Origin: Frankiales bacterium
GTDB taxonomy: Bacteria; Actinomycetota; Actinomycetes; Mycobacteriales; SCTD01
Length of the DNA stretch: 25,937 nt
Assembly (NCBI GenBank): GCA_025966295.1
Contig: JAOPVD010000033.1
Coordinates: 1 to 25,937 of the forward strand
Reading direction: 5' to 3'
This document shows, piece after piece, positions 6,033 through 12,894 of this stretch. How positions within the stretch are numbered: the first letter of the stretch is position 1; the number at the start of each line of letters is the position of its first letter. The position numbers were made by a program, and so were the translations under genes. The notes beneath the pieces were generated by a model. The model ran no database searches and was not told the DNA's origin. It saw nothing but the letters and a program-made list of their open reading frames with translations.

Positions 6033-7219
6033 GGCTGCTCACGGCCGCCGGCCCGTTGCTGACCGAGCACCTCGGCGCCCACGGGGAGCTGCAGCTGGCG
6101 GACCGGCAGCAGCTGCTCGAGGCGGTCGAGGGCGCCGGGCTGCTGGGCCGTGGTGGTGCCGGCTTCCCCACCGCCCGCAAGATGCGCACCGTCGCGGCCG
6201 GCTCCCGGCCGGTGGTCCTGGCCAACGGCTGCGAGGGCGAGCCGGCCAGCGGCAAGGACGCGCTCCTGCTGTCCCGCCACCCGCACCTCGTCCTGGACGG
6301 CTTGCAGGCCGCCGCGCACGCCGTCGGCGCGGCCGAGGCGCACCTCGCGCTGCACCGCGGCAGCCCGGCACTTCCCTTGGTACGCAAGGCGATCGCCGAG
6401 CGACGGGACCGGGCGACGGTGACCCTGCACGAGGTGGAGCCGCGCTACGTCGCCAGCGAGGAGTCGGCGCTCATCAACCACGTCAACACCGGGGTCGCGA
6501 AGCCGGTGTTCACGCCGCCGCGGCCGTTCGAGCGAGGCATTGGGCGGCGCCCCACGCTGGTCAACAACGTCGAGACGCTGGCGCACCTGGCGCTCATCGC
6601 CCGGCACGGCGCGGCCTGGTTCCGCGCGGTCGGCGACCCGGAGGAGCCCGGCACCCAGCTCTTCACCGCCGACGGCGCGGTGGTGGAGGTGCCGACCGGC
6701 ACGGCGGTGCGCTCGCTGCTCGACCTGCGCGGCCTGCAGGCGGTGCTGGTCGGTGGCTACTTCGGCACCTGGGTGGGCGTGGCGCAGGCTCAGGACCTGG
6801 TTCTGACCCACCGTGACCTGCGGGCCGCCGGCGGCGCGCTTGGCGCGGGTGTCCTCGTCGGGCTGCCGGCAACCGGCTGCGGGCTCGTCGAGACCGCGCG
6901 GGTCGCCACTTTTCTGGCCGCCGAGAACGCCGGGCAGTGCGGGCCGTGCTTCAACGGGTTGCCCTCGATCGCCGCCGCCGTGCGCGCACTCGCCCTCGGG
7001 CCGTGGGACGACCGCACGATGACCGACCTGGACCGCTGGCTGGGCGTCCTCGCCGGTCGCGGCGCCTGCCGGCACCCCGACGGCGCGGTGCGGTTCGTCC
7101 TCAGCGCACTGACGGTCTTCGCTGCGGACGTCGTTGAGCACCGGGCCGGGCGACCCTGCAAAGGGGTGCACTCAGCCCCGGTCCTTCCGGTGCCGCTCGA
7201 CGGCCGGAGCTGGACATGA
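6029..7219 (+). CDS. NuoF-like NADH/FMN/Fe-S subunit, stand-alone
   Basis: 396 aa, related to the 51-kDa subunit of complex I, which oxidises NADH through FMN and a 4Fe-4S cluster. Visible are the NADH-binding loop GRGGAGFPTARKM (about 41-53), the FMN-region motif NGCEGEPASGKDALLL, EESALINHVN, PTLVNNVETLAHL, a SLBB-like segment (PTGTAVRSLLDL to VGGYFGTWVG) and the C-terminal Fe-S region. The usual ESCGKCTPCREG motif reads ENAGQCGPCFNG here, so the first cysteine is Ala301. C304, C307 and C347 remain. No other nuo genes are present, so it is not part of a complex I operon. It probably feeds the membrane haem protein (5445-6032) or the ferredoxin encoded next, both joined by 4-bp overlaps. Confidence 0.9.
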   Translation: MRLLTAAGPLLTEHLGAHGELQLADRQQLLEAVEGAGLLGRGGAGFPTARKMRTVAAGSRPVVLANGCEGEPASGKDALLLSRHPHLVLDGLQAAAHAVGAAEAHLALHRGSPALPLVRKAIAERRDRATVTLHEVEPRYVASEESALINHVNTGVAKPVFTPPRPFERGIGRRPTLVNNVETLAHLALIARHGAAWFRAVGDPEEPGTQLFTADGAVVEVPTGTAVRSLLDLRGLQAVLVGGYFGTWVGVAQAQDLVLTHRDLRAAGGALGAGVLVGLPATGCGLVETARVATFLAAENAGQCGPCFNGLPSIAAAVRALALGPWDDRTMTDLDRWLGVLAGRGACRHPDGAVRFVLSALTVFAADVVEHRAGRPCKGVHSAPVLPVPLDGRSWT

Positions 7220-7410
7220 GGGTCCGCGTCAACCCCATCGACTGCACCGCCCACGGGCTGTGCGCGGAGCTGCTGCCGGAGTGGATCTCGCGGGACGAGT
7301 GGGGCTACCCCGTCGTCGACTCCCAGACCCTGCCGGCGCAGCTCGTGAAGAGTGCCAAGCGCGCCGCGGCGGCCTGCCCCACCCTCGCCCTGCGCCTGCA
7401 GCAGGACTGA
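7216..7410 (+). CDS. Three-cysteine ferredoxin, probably [3Fe-4S]
   Basis: 64 aa. Cys10 and Cys16 (CTAHGLC) and Cys54 followed by Pro match the small actinomycete ferredoxins that carry one 3Fe-4S cluster. Their usual partners are cytochromes P450 and related oxidoreductases. The ATG overlaps the stop of the NuoF-like gene (ATGA), so the two are probably made in fixed proportion. A soluble electron carrier between the NuoF-like protein and the haem membrane protein, or to an unknown acceptor, is the simplest role. No P450 gene is in the window. It is the last gene of the overlapped operon. Confidence 0.9.
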   Translation: MRVRVNPIDCTAHGLCAELLPEWISRDEWGYPVVDSQTLPAQLVKSAKRAAAACPTLALRLQQD

Positions 7411-7469
7411 CAGCACACTGCCAGCCCGCGTTCAGGTCGCATACGCGGCCGGCGACGCATGCTGACGGC

Positions 7470-7751
7470 ATGGACATCGACGGCCTGACCCGCAGCAGCG
7501 CCACCGACCGCGACCGGGTGCGCCGGCGGTTGCTGCTGGTCAGCACCGCGGCCGGCGTCGCCGCGGTGGCCACGACCGGCGCGCTCACGGTCGCGCTGGT
7601 GCCGGTCACGGTCTCCAGCGTCTCGGCGACCTCCCCGACGCCGGCGGTGACGTCCCCGGCGGCGGCCGCCTCCCCGCCCGCGGCACCCGCGACGCTGTCC
7701 GCCACCTCGGCGCAGCCCCAAGCGCCGGTCGCAACCTCCGGCGGCAGCTGA
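7470..7751 (+). CDS. 93-aa membrane-anchored Ser/Thr/Pro/Ala-rich protein
   Basis: I do not recognise a family. An acidic-then-basic N-terminus (residues 1-20, ending RVRRR) leads into one hydrophobic segment (about 21-47). A 46-residue tail of Ser, Thr, Pro and Ala follows, ending GGS. By the positive-inside rule the tail would be outside the cell and could span the wall or be glycosylated. ATG 7470 has no clear ribosome site, so the start or a leaderless transcript is uncertain. It begins 59 bases after the ferredoxin gene, same strand, and may belong to the redox operon. The segment DGLTRSSAT near the N-terminus faintly resembles a flavinylation motif but lies on the cytoplasmic side and is probably coincidence. 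Confidence 0.55.
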   Translation: MDIDGLTRSSATDRDRVRRRLLLVSTAAGVAAVATTGALTVALVPVTVSSVSATSPTPAVTSPAAAASPPAAPATLSATSAQPQAPVATSGGS

Positions 7752-7770
7752 CGAGTCAGGCCGGTATGAG

Positions 7771-8352
7771 CTAGGAGCCGTCCTTGAGGTTGCGCAGGAC
7801 CCGGGCCGGGACGCCCACGGCGATCGAGTAGTCCGGCAGGTCGGTGGTGACGACGGCATTGGCGCCCACCACGCAGCCCTCACCGATCGTGACGCCGGGA
7901 AGGACCGCCACGCCAATGCCCAGCCAGGTCCCGGAGCCGATCCGAACCGGCTTGGCAGGCGTCATGGCCCAGGAGAAGCGCGGCGGTCCGGGCTCGCCGC
8001 GCAGCTGTGGGGCCAGCCAGCTGTCGTAGTCGTGAAGCTGGTCGAGCAGGGAGATGCGCGCACTCATGAGCACGCCCTCACCCACCTCGACCAGCTCGCC
8101 GCAGGTCACGGTCAGGTCGTTGCCGATGACCGAGCCGGCGCCGATCTTCAGCTGCGCCGTCGCGCTGTTGATGTTGATCCAGGCGTTCTTGCCGATGTAG
8201 GCGTCCTTGCCGAGCTCGATCTGGCGTGCGACGTGACGTCCCTTGGCGTGCGGCAGTCGGTACGGCCAGCGAACCTCGGCATCACTCCGGCGGGCCCGAG
8301 CCTGCAGGCGCAGGCGCTCGGCCAGCGTGCCGTCGATGGACGAGCGCTTCAT
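7771..8352 (-). CDS. Hexapeptide-repeat O-acyltransferase (left-handed beta-helix)
   Basis: 193 aa. From about residue 45 the sequence shows imperfect hexapeptide repeats (IELGKDAYIG, IGAGSVIGNDL, VEVGEGVLMS, then IGSGTWLGIGVAVLPGVTIGEGCVVGANAVV). The end, DYSIAVGVPARVLRNL, is typical of sugar O-acetyltransferases of the maltose/WcaF type. His107 (DQLHDYD) is a candidate catalytic base. It probably acetylates a sugar of the cell-surface polysaccharide in the cytoplasm using acetyl-CoA; the acyl group is inferred. ATG 8352 overlaps the stop of the upstream GT2 gene by 4 bp. Its 3' end faces the 93-aa gene across 19 bases. Confidence 0.9.
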   Translation of the reverse strand: MKRSSIDGTLAERLRLQARARRSDAEVRWPYRLPHAKGRHVARQIELGKDAYIGKNAWININSATAQLKIGAGSVIGNDLTVTCGELVEVGEGVLMSARISLLDQLHDYDSWLAPQLRGEPGPPRFSWAMTPAKPVRIGSGTWLGIGVAVLPGVTIGEGCVVGANAVVTTDLPDYSIAVGVPARVLRNLKDGS

Positions 8353-9296
8353 GCGTGCACCAGTGACTCCTGCCGATCCAAGAAGGCCTGCAGCACGGCC
8401 GGATCGACCGTGCGGGTGGCTTGCAGCGTCCGTCGTACCAGCAACTGGCGCGGGAGTCCGGCAACACCGGCAGCACGGCCGCAGAAGTAGGGCCACCGGA
8501 CGCCCCGGCGGCCCGCATTGCGCCACTCACGCCTCGTCGCCGCGAGCAACAACCGGGGGCGCAGCTGGGGTGGGTTGCGGACGCCGCACCACAGGCCGTT
8601 ACGGGCGATGTGAAACCAGGTGCGGAACGGTCGGCTGCTTGCCCCGAGCTCGTGCGTCACCCGGGCAGCGGGCACGAGCACCGCCCGGTGACCGAGCAGC
8701 CGGGCCCGCCAGGCCAGGTCGATGTCCTCGTAGTACAGGAAGAAGCGCTCGTCGTAGCCCCCCAGCTGGACGAAGACGTCCCGGTTGAACAGCGGAGCCG
8801 CACCCGGTGGCGAGAACACCTCGTACGGCCGGGCCGGCAGCTCGTCGACCGGGCGTCCCTGAAGGAGCTTGTAGGCCGTCGTGCCGTGACGCCAGCCGTC
8901 ACCCGCACTCTCGATGGCTCCCTGCGGGTCCACCAGGACGCTGCCCCAGGCCCAGACGTCGCCCTGCTGAACGTGAGCGAGCAAGGCCGTGAGCCACCCG
9001 CGCTGAGGACGGGCGTCGCTGTTGAGCACCACGAGCCAGGGGCGGTCGGTGGCCCGTGCTCCGGCGTTGGCCGCACCGGCAAAGCCGGTGTTCGTCGGCA
9101 GGGCCAGGACCCGCACGTCGGGTCGCGAGTCCAGCAGCGCCCGCGACCCGTCGGTGCTCCCGTTGTCGACGACGAGCACGTCCAGCTCGGGCTCGCCCTG
9201 CGCCACCAGCGCGTCAAGGGTCTGGATTAGCAGGTGGGCGCCGTTGAAGTTGGGAACCACGACGGTGACGTCGCGTGCCTGAGCGGGTCGGTCCAC
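8349..9296 (-). CDS. GT2 family glycosyltransferase
   Basis: 315 aa with a GT-A fold: VVVPNFNG at the start, VVDNGSTDG (42-50), LNSDA as the metal-site DxD equivalent, and FFLYYEDIDLAWR (E190, D191) as the catalytic region. The C-terminal third is basic and may lie on the membrane. It resembles rhamnosyltransferase-type enzymes that add a sugar to a lipid-linked glycan; donor and acceptor are not evident. The GTG start is the only start before the first strand; a GGGGAG lies about 13 bases ahead, which is far. It leads a two-gene unit with the acyltransferase and diverges from the exported twin genes. Confidence 0.92.
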   Translation of the reverse strand: MDRPAQARDVTVVVPNFNGAHLLIQTLDALVAQGEPELDVLVVDNGSTDGSRALLDSRPDVRVLALPTNTGFAGAANAGARATDRPWLVVLNSDARPQRGWLTALLAHVQQGDVWAWGSVLVDPQGAIESAGDGWRHGTTAYKLLQGRPVDELPARPYEVFSPPGAAPLFNRDVFVQLGGYDERFFLYYEDIDLAWRARLLGHRAVLVPAARVTHELGASSRPFRTWFHIARNGLWCGVRNPPQLRPRLLLAATRREWRNAGRRGVRWPYFCGRAAGVAGLPRQLLVRRTLQATRTVDPAVLQAFLDRQESLVHA

Positions 9297-9441
9297 GGCG
9301 GCACGCTATCTCCCCGACCCACGTGTGCCACCGGTCGTTTGCACCGCTTTGTCGCCGATTCGGCGTCTTCCTGCGCATCTGTCGGAGAATTGGCCCGAAC
9401 CGCTACAGGCGAAGCGGGCTCGGGCCGACAAGTTGGACGTG
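9297..9441. promoter_or_regulatory. Divergent intergenic region
   Basis: 145 bases between the minus-strand GT2 gene and the first exported twin. It must hold promoters for both directions. It is slightly less G+C-rich than its surroundings (TTTGCACCGCTTTGTCG). I see no convincing -35/-10 pair, operator or hairpin. Confidence 0.3.
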
Positions 9442-10851
9442 ATGGTCCTCCGGAGAGATCCGTCCGAGCGGACCCTCGGGGTCCGTGCGCTTCGCTGCCT
9501 GGCAGCCGGCGCGCTGCTGCTGGCGCCCGCCCTCCTCGGCCCCCAGGCGCAGGCGACCACCAGCCGCCAGGCGATCCACCCCAGCACCTTCGGCTTCGGC
9601 CTCCAGGCCAGCACCGACACCAAGGGGCTCGGAGGCTGGATGCCGCGCTCCGGAGCCGCCTGGGACTACGCCTACCGCTATCTCGGCGGCGGCACGGGCA
9701 ACGGGGCCAAGAACTGGACGGCCTGGGAGGCGAACGCCACCTACCCGATCAGCTACGCCCGCGTCGCGGCCTCCAAGGGGTACACGCCGGTGTTCACCTA
9801 CTACCAGCTGCTCGCCAGCTCCAAGCCGTGCGGGACCTGCGGCGAGGCCCAACGAGACCTGGCCGGCCTCAACAGCGGCCCGCTCATGAAGGCGTACTTC
9901 AGCGACTTCGCCACGCTGATGAAGCGCCTGGGTTCCGGGACCCACGATGGCGTCGCAGGGTTCGGCGGAGACGCCCTGGTGCACGTCGAGCCGGATCTTT
10001 CCGGCTACGCCGAGATGGCAGTGCTCTCCAAGAGGCACTGCTTCTCCTTCTGCACCGCGACGGGCAACAGCCCGGCAAACCTGCGATCCGCGGTGGCGAG
10101 CTCCGGCTTCCCCCTGGCGGCCAGCTACCCCAACACCTATCAGGGCTTCAACCAGGTGCTGCTCAGGCTGCGCGACACGTATGCGCCCAACGTGCGTCTG
10201 GCCACCCACCTGAGCAACTGGGCGACCGGGTTCGACCTCAACTCCGCGACGGCTCCCCATCTGGACCCGCTCGCTCTCGGTGCGAAGGCAGGAGCCTTCC
10301 TGGCGGCCTCCGGCGCGGGGTGGACCAACGGCACGCACTCGCCGTACGACCTGGTCTTCAACGACGTGTCCAACAAGGACGCCGGCTACTACACCCACGT
10401 CCTCAAAAAGCCTCGCTTCTGGGACCAGGACAACACCGTCTTCCCCAACTTCCACCGCTGGCAGGACTACGTTCGCGCCGCGACCACCGCCACCGGCCGG
10501 AAGGCCATCGTGTGGCAGGTGCCCATCGGCAACCAGCGGTACGCCAGCATGAACAACACGCCTGGGCACTACCAGGACAACCGGGTGGAGTACTTCTTCG
10601 ACCACGTGTCGGAGCTCGCCGGCGCGAACATCATCGGGGTGCTGTTCGGCACGACGATCCGCCAGGCAACCAACTACGCGGACTGGGCCGGGGACGGGGT
10701 GACCAACCCCGCGCCGATCTGCTCCAGCGACGGCTGGAGCTCCGGCAAGGTGGTCTGCAGCAGCACGCAGACACCGGCAGCCGACGATGACGGCGGCTAC
10801 CTGCGGGTACGCGCGCGGGACTACTACCGGGTGCCGTTCACGCTCCGCTAG
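9442..10851 (+). CDS. Exported glycoside-hydrolase-like protein, twin A
   Basis: 469 aa. A signal peptide (LRCLAAGALLLAPALLG) ends in AQA near residue 36. The body has features of a secreted carbohydrate-active TIM-barrel enzyme: aromatic-rich blocks (WDYAYRYLGGG, VFTYYQLL), VHVEPDLSGY with Glu183 as a candidate acid/base, YDLVFNDVSNKD, FPNFHRW, VWQVPIGN and NYADWAGDGV. Three cysteine pairs (CGTC, CFSFC, and two near the end) are shared with twin B and suggest disulfides. I cannot assign a named GH family, and the fold is inference. ATG 9442 places the signal peptide well, but no clear ribosome site precedes it. Its neighbours are surface-polysaccharide genes, so trimming, releasing or remodelling that polymer is the likeliest role. 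Confidence 0.8.
   Translation: MVLRRDPSERTLGVRALRCLAAGALLLAPALLGPQAQATTSRQAIHPSTFGFGLQASTDTKGLGGWMPRSGAAWDYAYRYLGGGTGNGAKNWTAWEANATYPISYARVAASKGYTPVFTYYQLLASSKPCGTCGEAQRDLAGLNSGPLMKAYFSDFATLMKRLGSGTHDGVAGFGGDALVHVEPDLSGYAEMAVLSKRHCFSFCTATGNSPANLRSAVASSGFPLAASYPNTYQGFNQVLLRLRDTYAPNVRLATHLSNWATGFDLNSATAPHLDPLALGAKAGAFLAASGAGWTNGTHSPYDLVFNDVSNKDAGYYTHVLKKPRFWDQDNTVFPNFHRWQDYVRAATTATGRKAIVWQVPIGNQRYASMNNTPGHYQDNRVEYFFDHVSELAGANIIGVLFGTTIRQATNYADWAGDGVTNPAPICSSDGWSSGKVVCSSTQTPAADDDGGYLRVRARDYYRVPFTLR
10343..10393 (+). repeat. 51-bp identical block shared by the twins (copy A)
   Basis: Every base is identical to 11796-11846 in the second twin, including synonymous positions, while surrounding sequence differs. 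It encodes YDLVFNDVSNKDAGYY. It marks recent duplication, gene conversion or a strongly constrained site. Confidence 0.9.
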
Positions 10852-10936
10852 GCCCTGCGGCTGGTCGCAGCAGCGTGAGCACGCGAGGATCGGGCCCGCG
10901 AGACGTCGTCCTAGTACGAGGTCCGAGAGGAGTCCC

Positions 10937-12307
10937 ATGCGTTTCACACGCTCCGTGCTGGCAGGCTGCCTGCTTGTCGCGACCGCGGTGGGCTCGGCAC
11001 CCGCCGGCTCGGCGCCGCGAAGGGCGGCTCCCAGCGTCCTTGGCATCGGCCTCATGGCCAGTACGGACGTCCGGGGGCTGGGCGGCTGGATGCCCAGGTC
11101 AGGCGTGCCGTGGACCTATGCGTACCGGTACCTCGGCGGCGGCGCGCTCCGCCCGTCCAAGAACTGGACCGGTTGGGCGCCGAAGGGCAGCTACCCCATC
11201 CGGTACGCCCAGACCGCCGAGTCGCACCGCTACGTGCCGGTCTTCACCTACTACCAGATGCTCGCCGGACCAACGAGCTGTCCGGGCTGCGGAGAGGCGC
11301 GACGGGACCTCGCCAACCTCAACTCGCCCGCAGCGATGCGGGCGTACTACGCGGACTTCGCCTTGCTCATGAAGCGGCTCGGTCCCGGGACGCACGACGG
11401 CGTCAGGGGGTACGGCAAGGACGTCATCGTTCACCTCGAGCCGGACCTCTCGGGCTACGCGCAAATGGCGGCGTTGCGCCCCGCGACCAACTGCTTCGGC
11501 TTCTGCAGCAAGGCGGGGAACGACCCCTCGAACGTCCGGGCGTCCGTGCGCAGCTCCGGCTTTGCGGGCGCCCTGCGGTACCCAGACACCTACCGGGGCT
11601 TCAACCAGGTCATCCTCCGGCTCCGGGACACGTACGGTCCCAACGTCCGGTTGGGCCTGCACACCAGCAACTGGACGACCGGCTACGACATCAACTCGTC
11701 GAAGGACGGCACGCTCGACGCAGCCGCCCTCGGCCGCCGGGCCGGGGCCTTCGCGGCGGCGTCCGGTGCGCGCTGGACGGACGGCAGCCACTCGACGTAC
11801 GACCTGGTCTTCAACGACGTGTCCAACAAGGACGCCGGCTACTACAAGAACGTCCTGCGCAAGGACCGGTTCTGGGACCAGGACAACCGGACGTTCCCCA
11901 ACTTCCACCGCTGGGAGGCCTACCTCAAGGCCGTGACGACCACCACCGGGCGCAAGGCGTTCGTGTGGCAGGTCCCCATCGGCAACCAGCACTACCGCTC
12001 CCAGAACAACACGGCCGGTCACTACCAGGACAACCGCGTCGAGTACTTCTTCGGGCACATGCGTGAGCTCCGGGCGGCAGGCGTCGCGGCGGTGCTGTTC
12101 GGCACCACGATTCCGCAGGCCACCAACTACGCGGACTGGGCCAAGGACGGAACCACGAACCCCCTGCGGACCTGCTCCCGCGATGGCTGGAGCAGCGGTC
12201 GCACGGTGTGCAGCACGCGCGTGGCGACCAGCCCGGACGACGACGGGGGCTTCCTGCGGCTGCTCGCTGGCAACTACTACAAGGCGCCGTTGCCCCTGCC
12301 GGGTTGA
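10937..12307 (+). CDS. Exported glycoside-hydrolase-like protein, twin B
   Basis: 456 aa paralogue of the preceding gene, about two thirds identical by eye over the whole mature part. ATG 10937 has an excellent GAGAGGAG ribosome site. The signal peptide is residues 1 to about 25 (LAGCLLVATAVGSAPAGSA). VHLEPDLSGY (Glu168), GLGGWMPRSG, YDLVFNDVSNKD, FPNFHRW, VWQVPIGN and NYADWAKDG are all kept, as are the three cysteine pairs (CPGC, CFGFC, CSRDGWSSGRTVC). It differs most in the signal peptide, the segment after LGGG and the C-terminal end. The 85-base gap to twin A shows no strong terminator, so both may be on one transcript, with better translation of B. The function is inferred to match twin A, perhaps with another linkage. 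Confidence 0.82.
   Translation: MRFTRSVLAGCLLVATAVGSAPAGSAPRRAAPSVLGIGLMASTDVRGLGGWMPRSGVPWTYAYRYLGGGALRPSKNWTGWAPKGSYPIRYAQTAESHRYVPVFTYYQMLAGPTSCPGCGEARRDLANLNSPAAMRAYYADFALLMKRLGPGTHDGVRGYGKDVIVHLEPDLSGYAQMAALRPATNCFGFCSKAGNDPSNVRASVRSSGFAGALRYPDTYRGFNQVILRLRDTYGPNVRLGLHTSNWTTGYDINSSKDGTLDAAALGRRAGAFAAASGARWTDGSHSTYDLVFNDVSNKDAGYYKNVLRKDRFWDQDNRTFPNFHRWEAYLKAVTTTTGRKAFVWQVPIGNQHYRSQNNTAGHYQDNRVEYFFGHMRELRAAGVAAVLFGTTIPQATNYADWAKDGTTNPLRTCSRDGWSSGRTVCSTRVATSPDDDGGFLRLLAGNYYKAPLPLPG
11796..11846 (+). repeat. 51-bp identical block shared by the twins (copy B)
   Basis: Exact partner of 10343-10393, in the same reading frame and at the equivalent place of the protein. Confidence 0.9.
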
Positions 12308-12312
12308 GCCTG

Positions 12313-12330
12313 CCTGGCTACCCAGTCAGG
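12313..12330. terminator. Weak bidirectional hairpin between convergent genes
   Basis: CCTGGCT (12313-12319) pairs with AGTCAGG (12324-12330), including one G-T pair, around a 4-base loop. It fills the 23-base gap between the stop of twin B and the stop of the minus-strand acyltransferase gene. No T-run. Confidence 0.35.
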
Positions 12331-12894
12331 TCAGGGCGAGCGATGCCCCACCACTCTGGCCGGAATGCCGACGGCGATGGCGTGATCCGGTACGTCGTCC
12401 AGCACGACCGAACCCGCCCCGACGACCGCACCGTCCCCGACCCTGCACCCGACCACGGTGGCGTGCGCGCCGATCCACGACCCCGCGCCGATGGTGACGT
12501 CGAGCTCCTCGATGGGCTGCTCCCGAACCGGCCCGTGCCCGTGCACGCCGTGGTTGCCGGCAACCAGGACCACACCGGGCGACAGGAGCGCCTGCGCCCC
12601 CACTCTGGCCCAGGTGCGTGACCAGCCACCCCACACGCAGCAGTAGGGACCGATGCTCGCCTTCGCGCCGATCTCCACGCGCTCGGTGAAGCGCAGGCTC
12701 GCCAGCGGCGAGATCCAGGCGGTGGGATCGATGCGTGCACTGGTCCGCGGCGCGATGTTCTCCTTCGCCACCGTGCGGGCGAGCTGCGTGAGCGCAAGCA
12801 CCTCTTCGGAAGAGAGTCCCTGCAGCTGCGAGGCGACCCGCAGCCCGTTGCGCAGGTGGCGCAGCTGCGCGCGCGGGTGCCGCCCCAGGATCAC
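12331..12894 (-). CDS. Hexapeptide-repeat acyltransferase
   Basis: 187 aa. An N-terminal helical part (1-50) precedes a beta-helix with repeats such as VEIGAKASIGPYC and VTIGAGSWIGAHATVVGCRVGDGAVVGAGSVV, ending in HAIAVGIPARVVG. GNHGVH (His115, His118) supplies the likely catalytic histidine of serine- and sugar-O-acetyltransferase types. It probably modifies a polysaccharide sugar. The GTG start at 12894 overlaps the stop of the BY-kinase gene (GTGA), so it is co-translated with chain-length control. It is one of three separate hexapeptide acyltransferase domains in the window, which implies several acylation sites or residues. Confidence 0.9.
   Translation of the reverse strand: MILGRHPRAQLRHLRNGLRVASQLQGLSSEEVLALTQLARTVAKENIAPRTSARIDPTAWISPLASLRFTERVEIGAKASIGPYCCVWGGWSRTWARVGAQALLSPGVVLVAGNHGVHGHGPVREQPIEELDVTIGAGSWIGAHATVVGCRVGDGAVVGAGSVVLDDVPDHAIAVGIPARVVGHRSP

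Noticed and set aside
7474..7510. DGLTRSSAT in the 93-aa protein as a flavinylation site.
   Set aside because: It has two extra residues compared with the known DxxTGAT-type motif, lies N-terminal to the membrane helix, and the protein has no FMN-binding domain.
10852..10936. Terminator between the twins.
   Set aside because: Only 5-bp stems are found (near 10855-10870 and 10872-10885), too weak to call.
9442..12307. Twins interpreted as an insertion element or composite transposon.
   Set aside because: Both are exported enzymes with intact frames; there are no terminal inverted repeats, transposase or target duplications.
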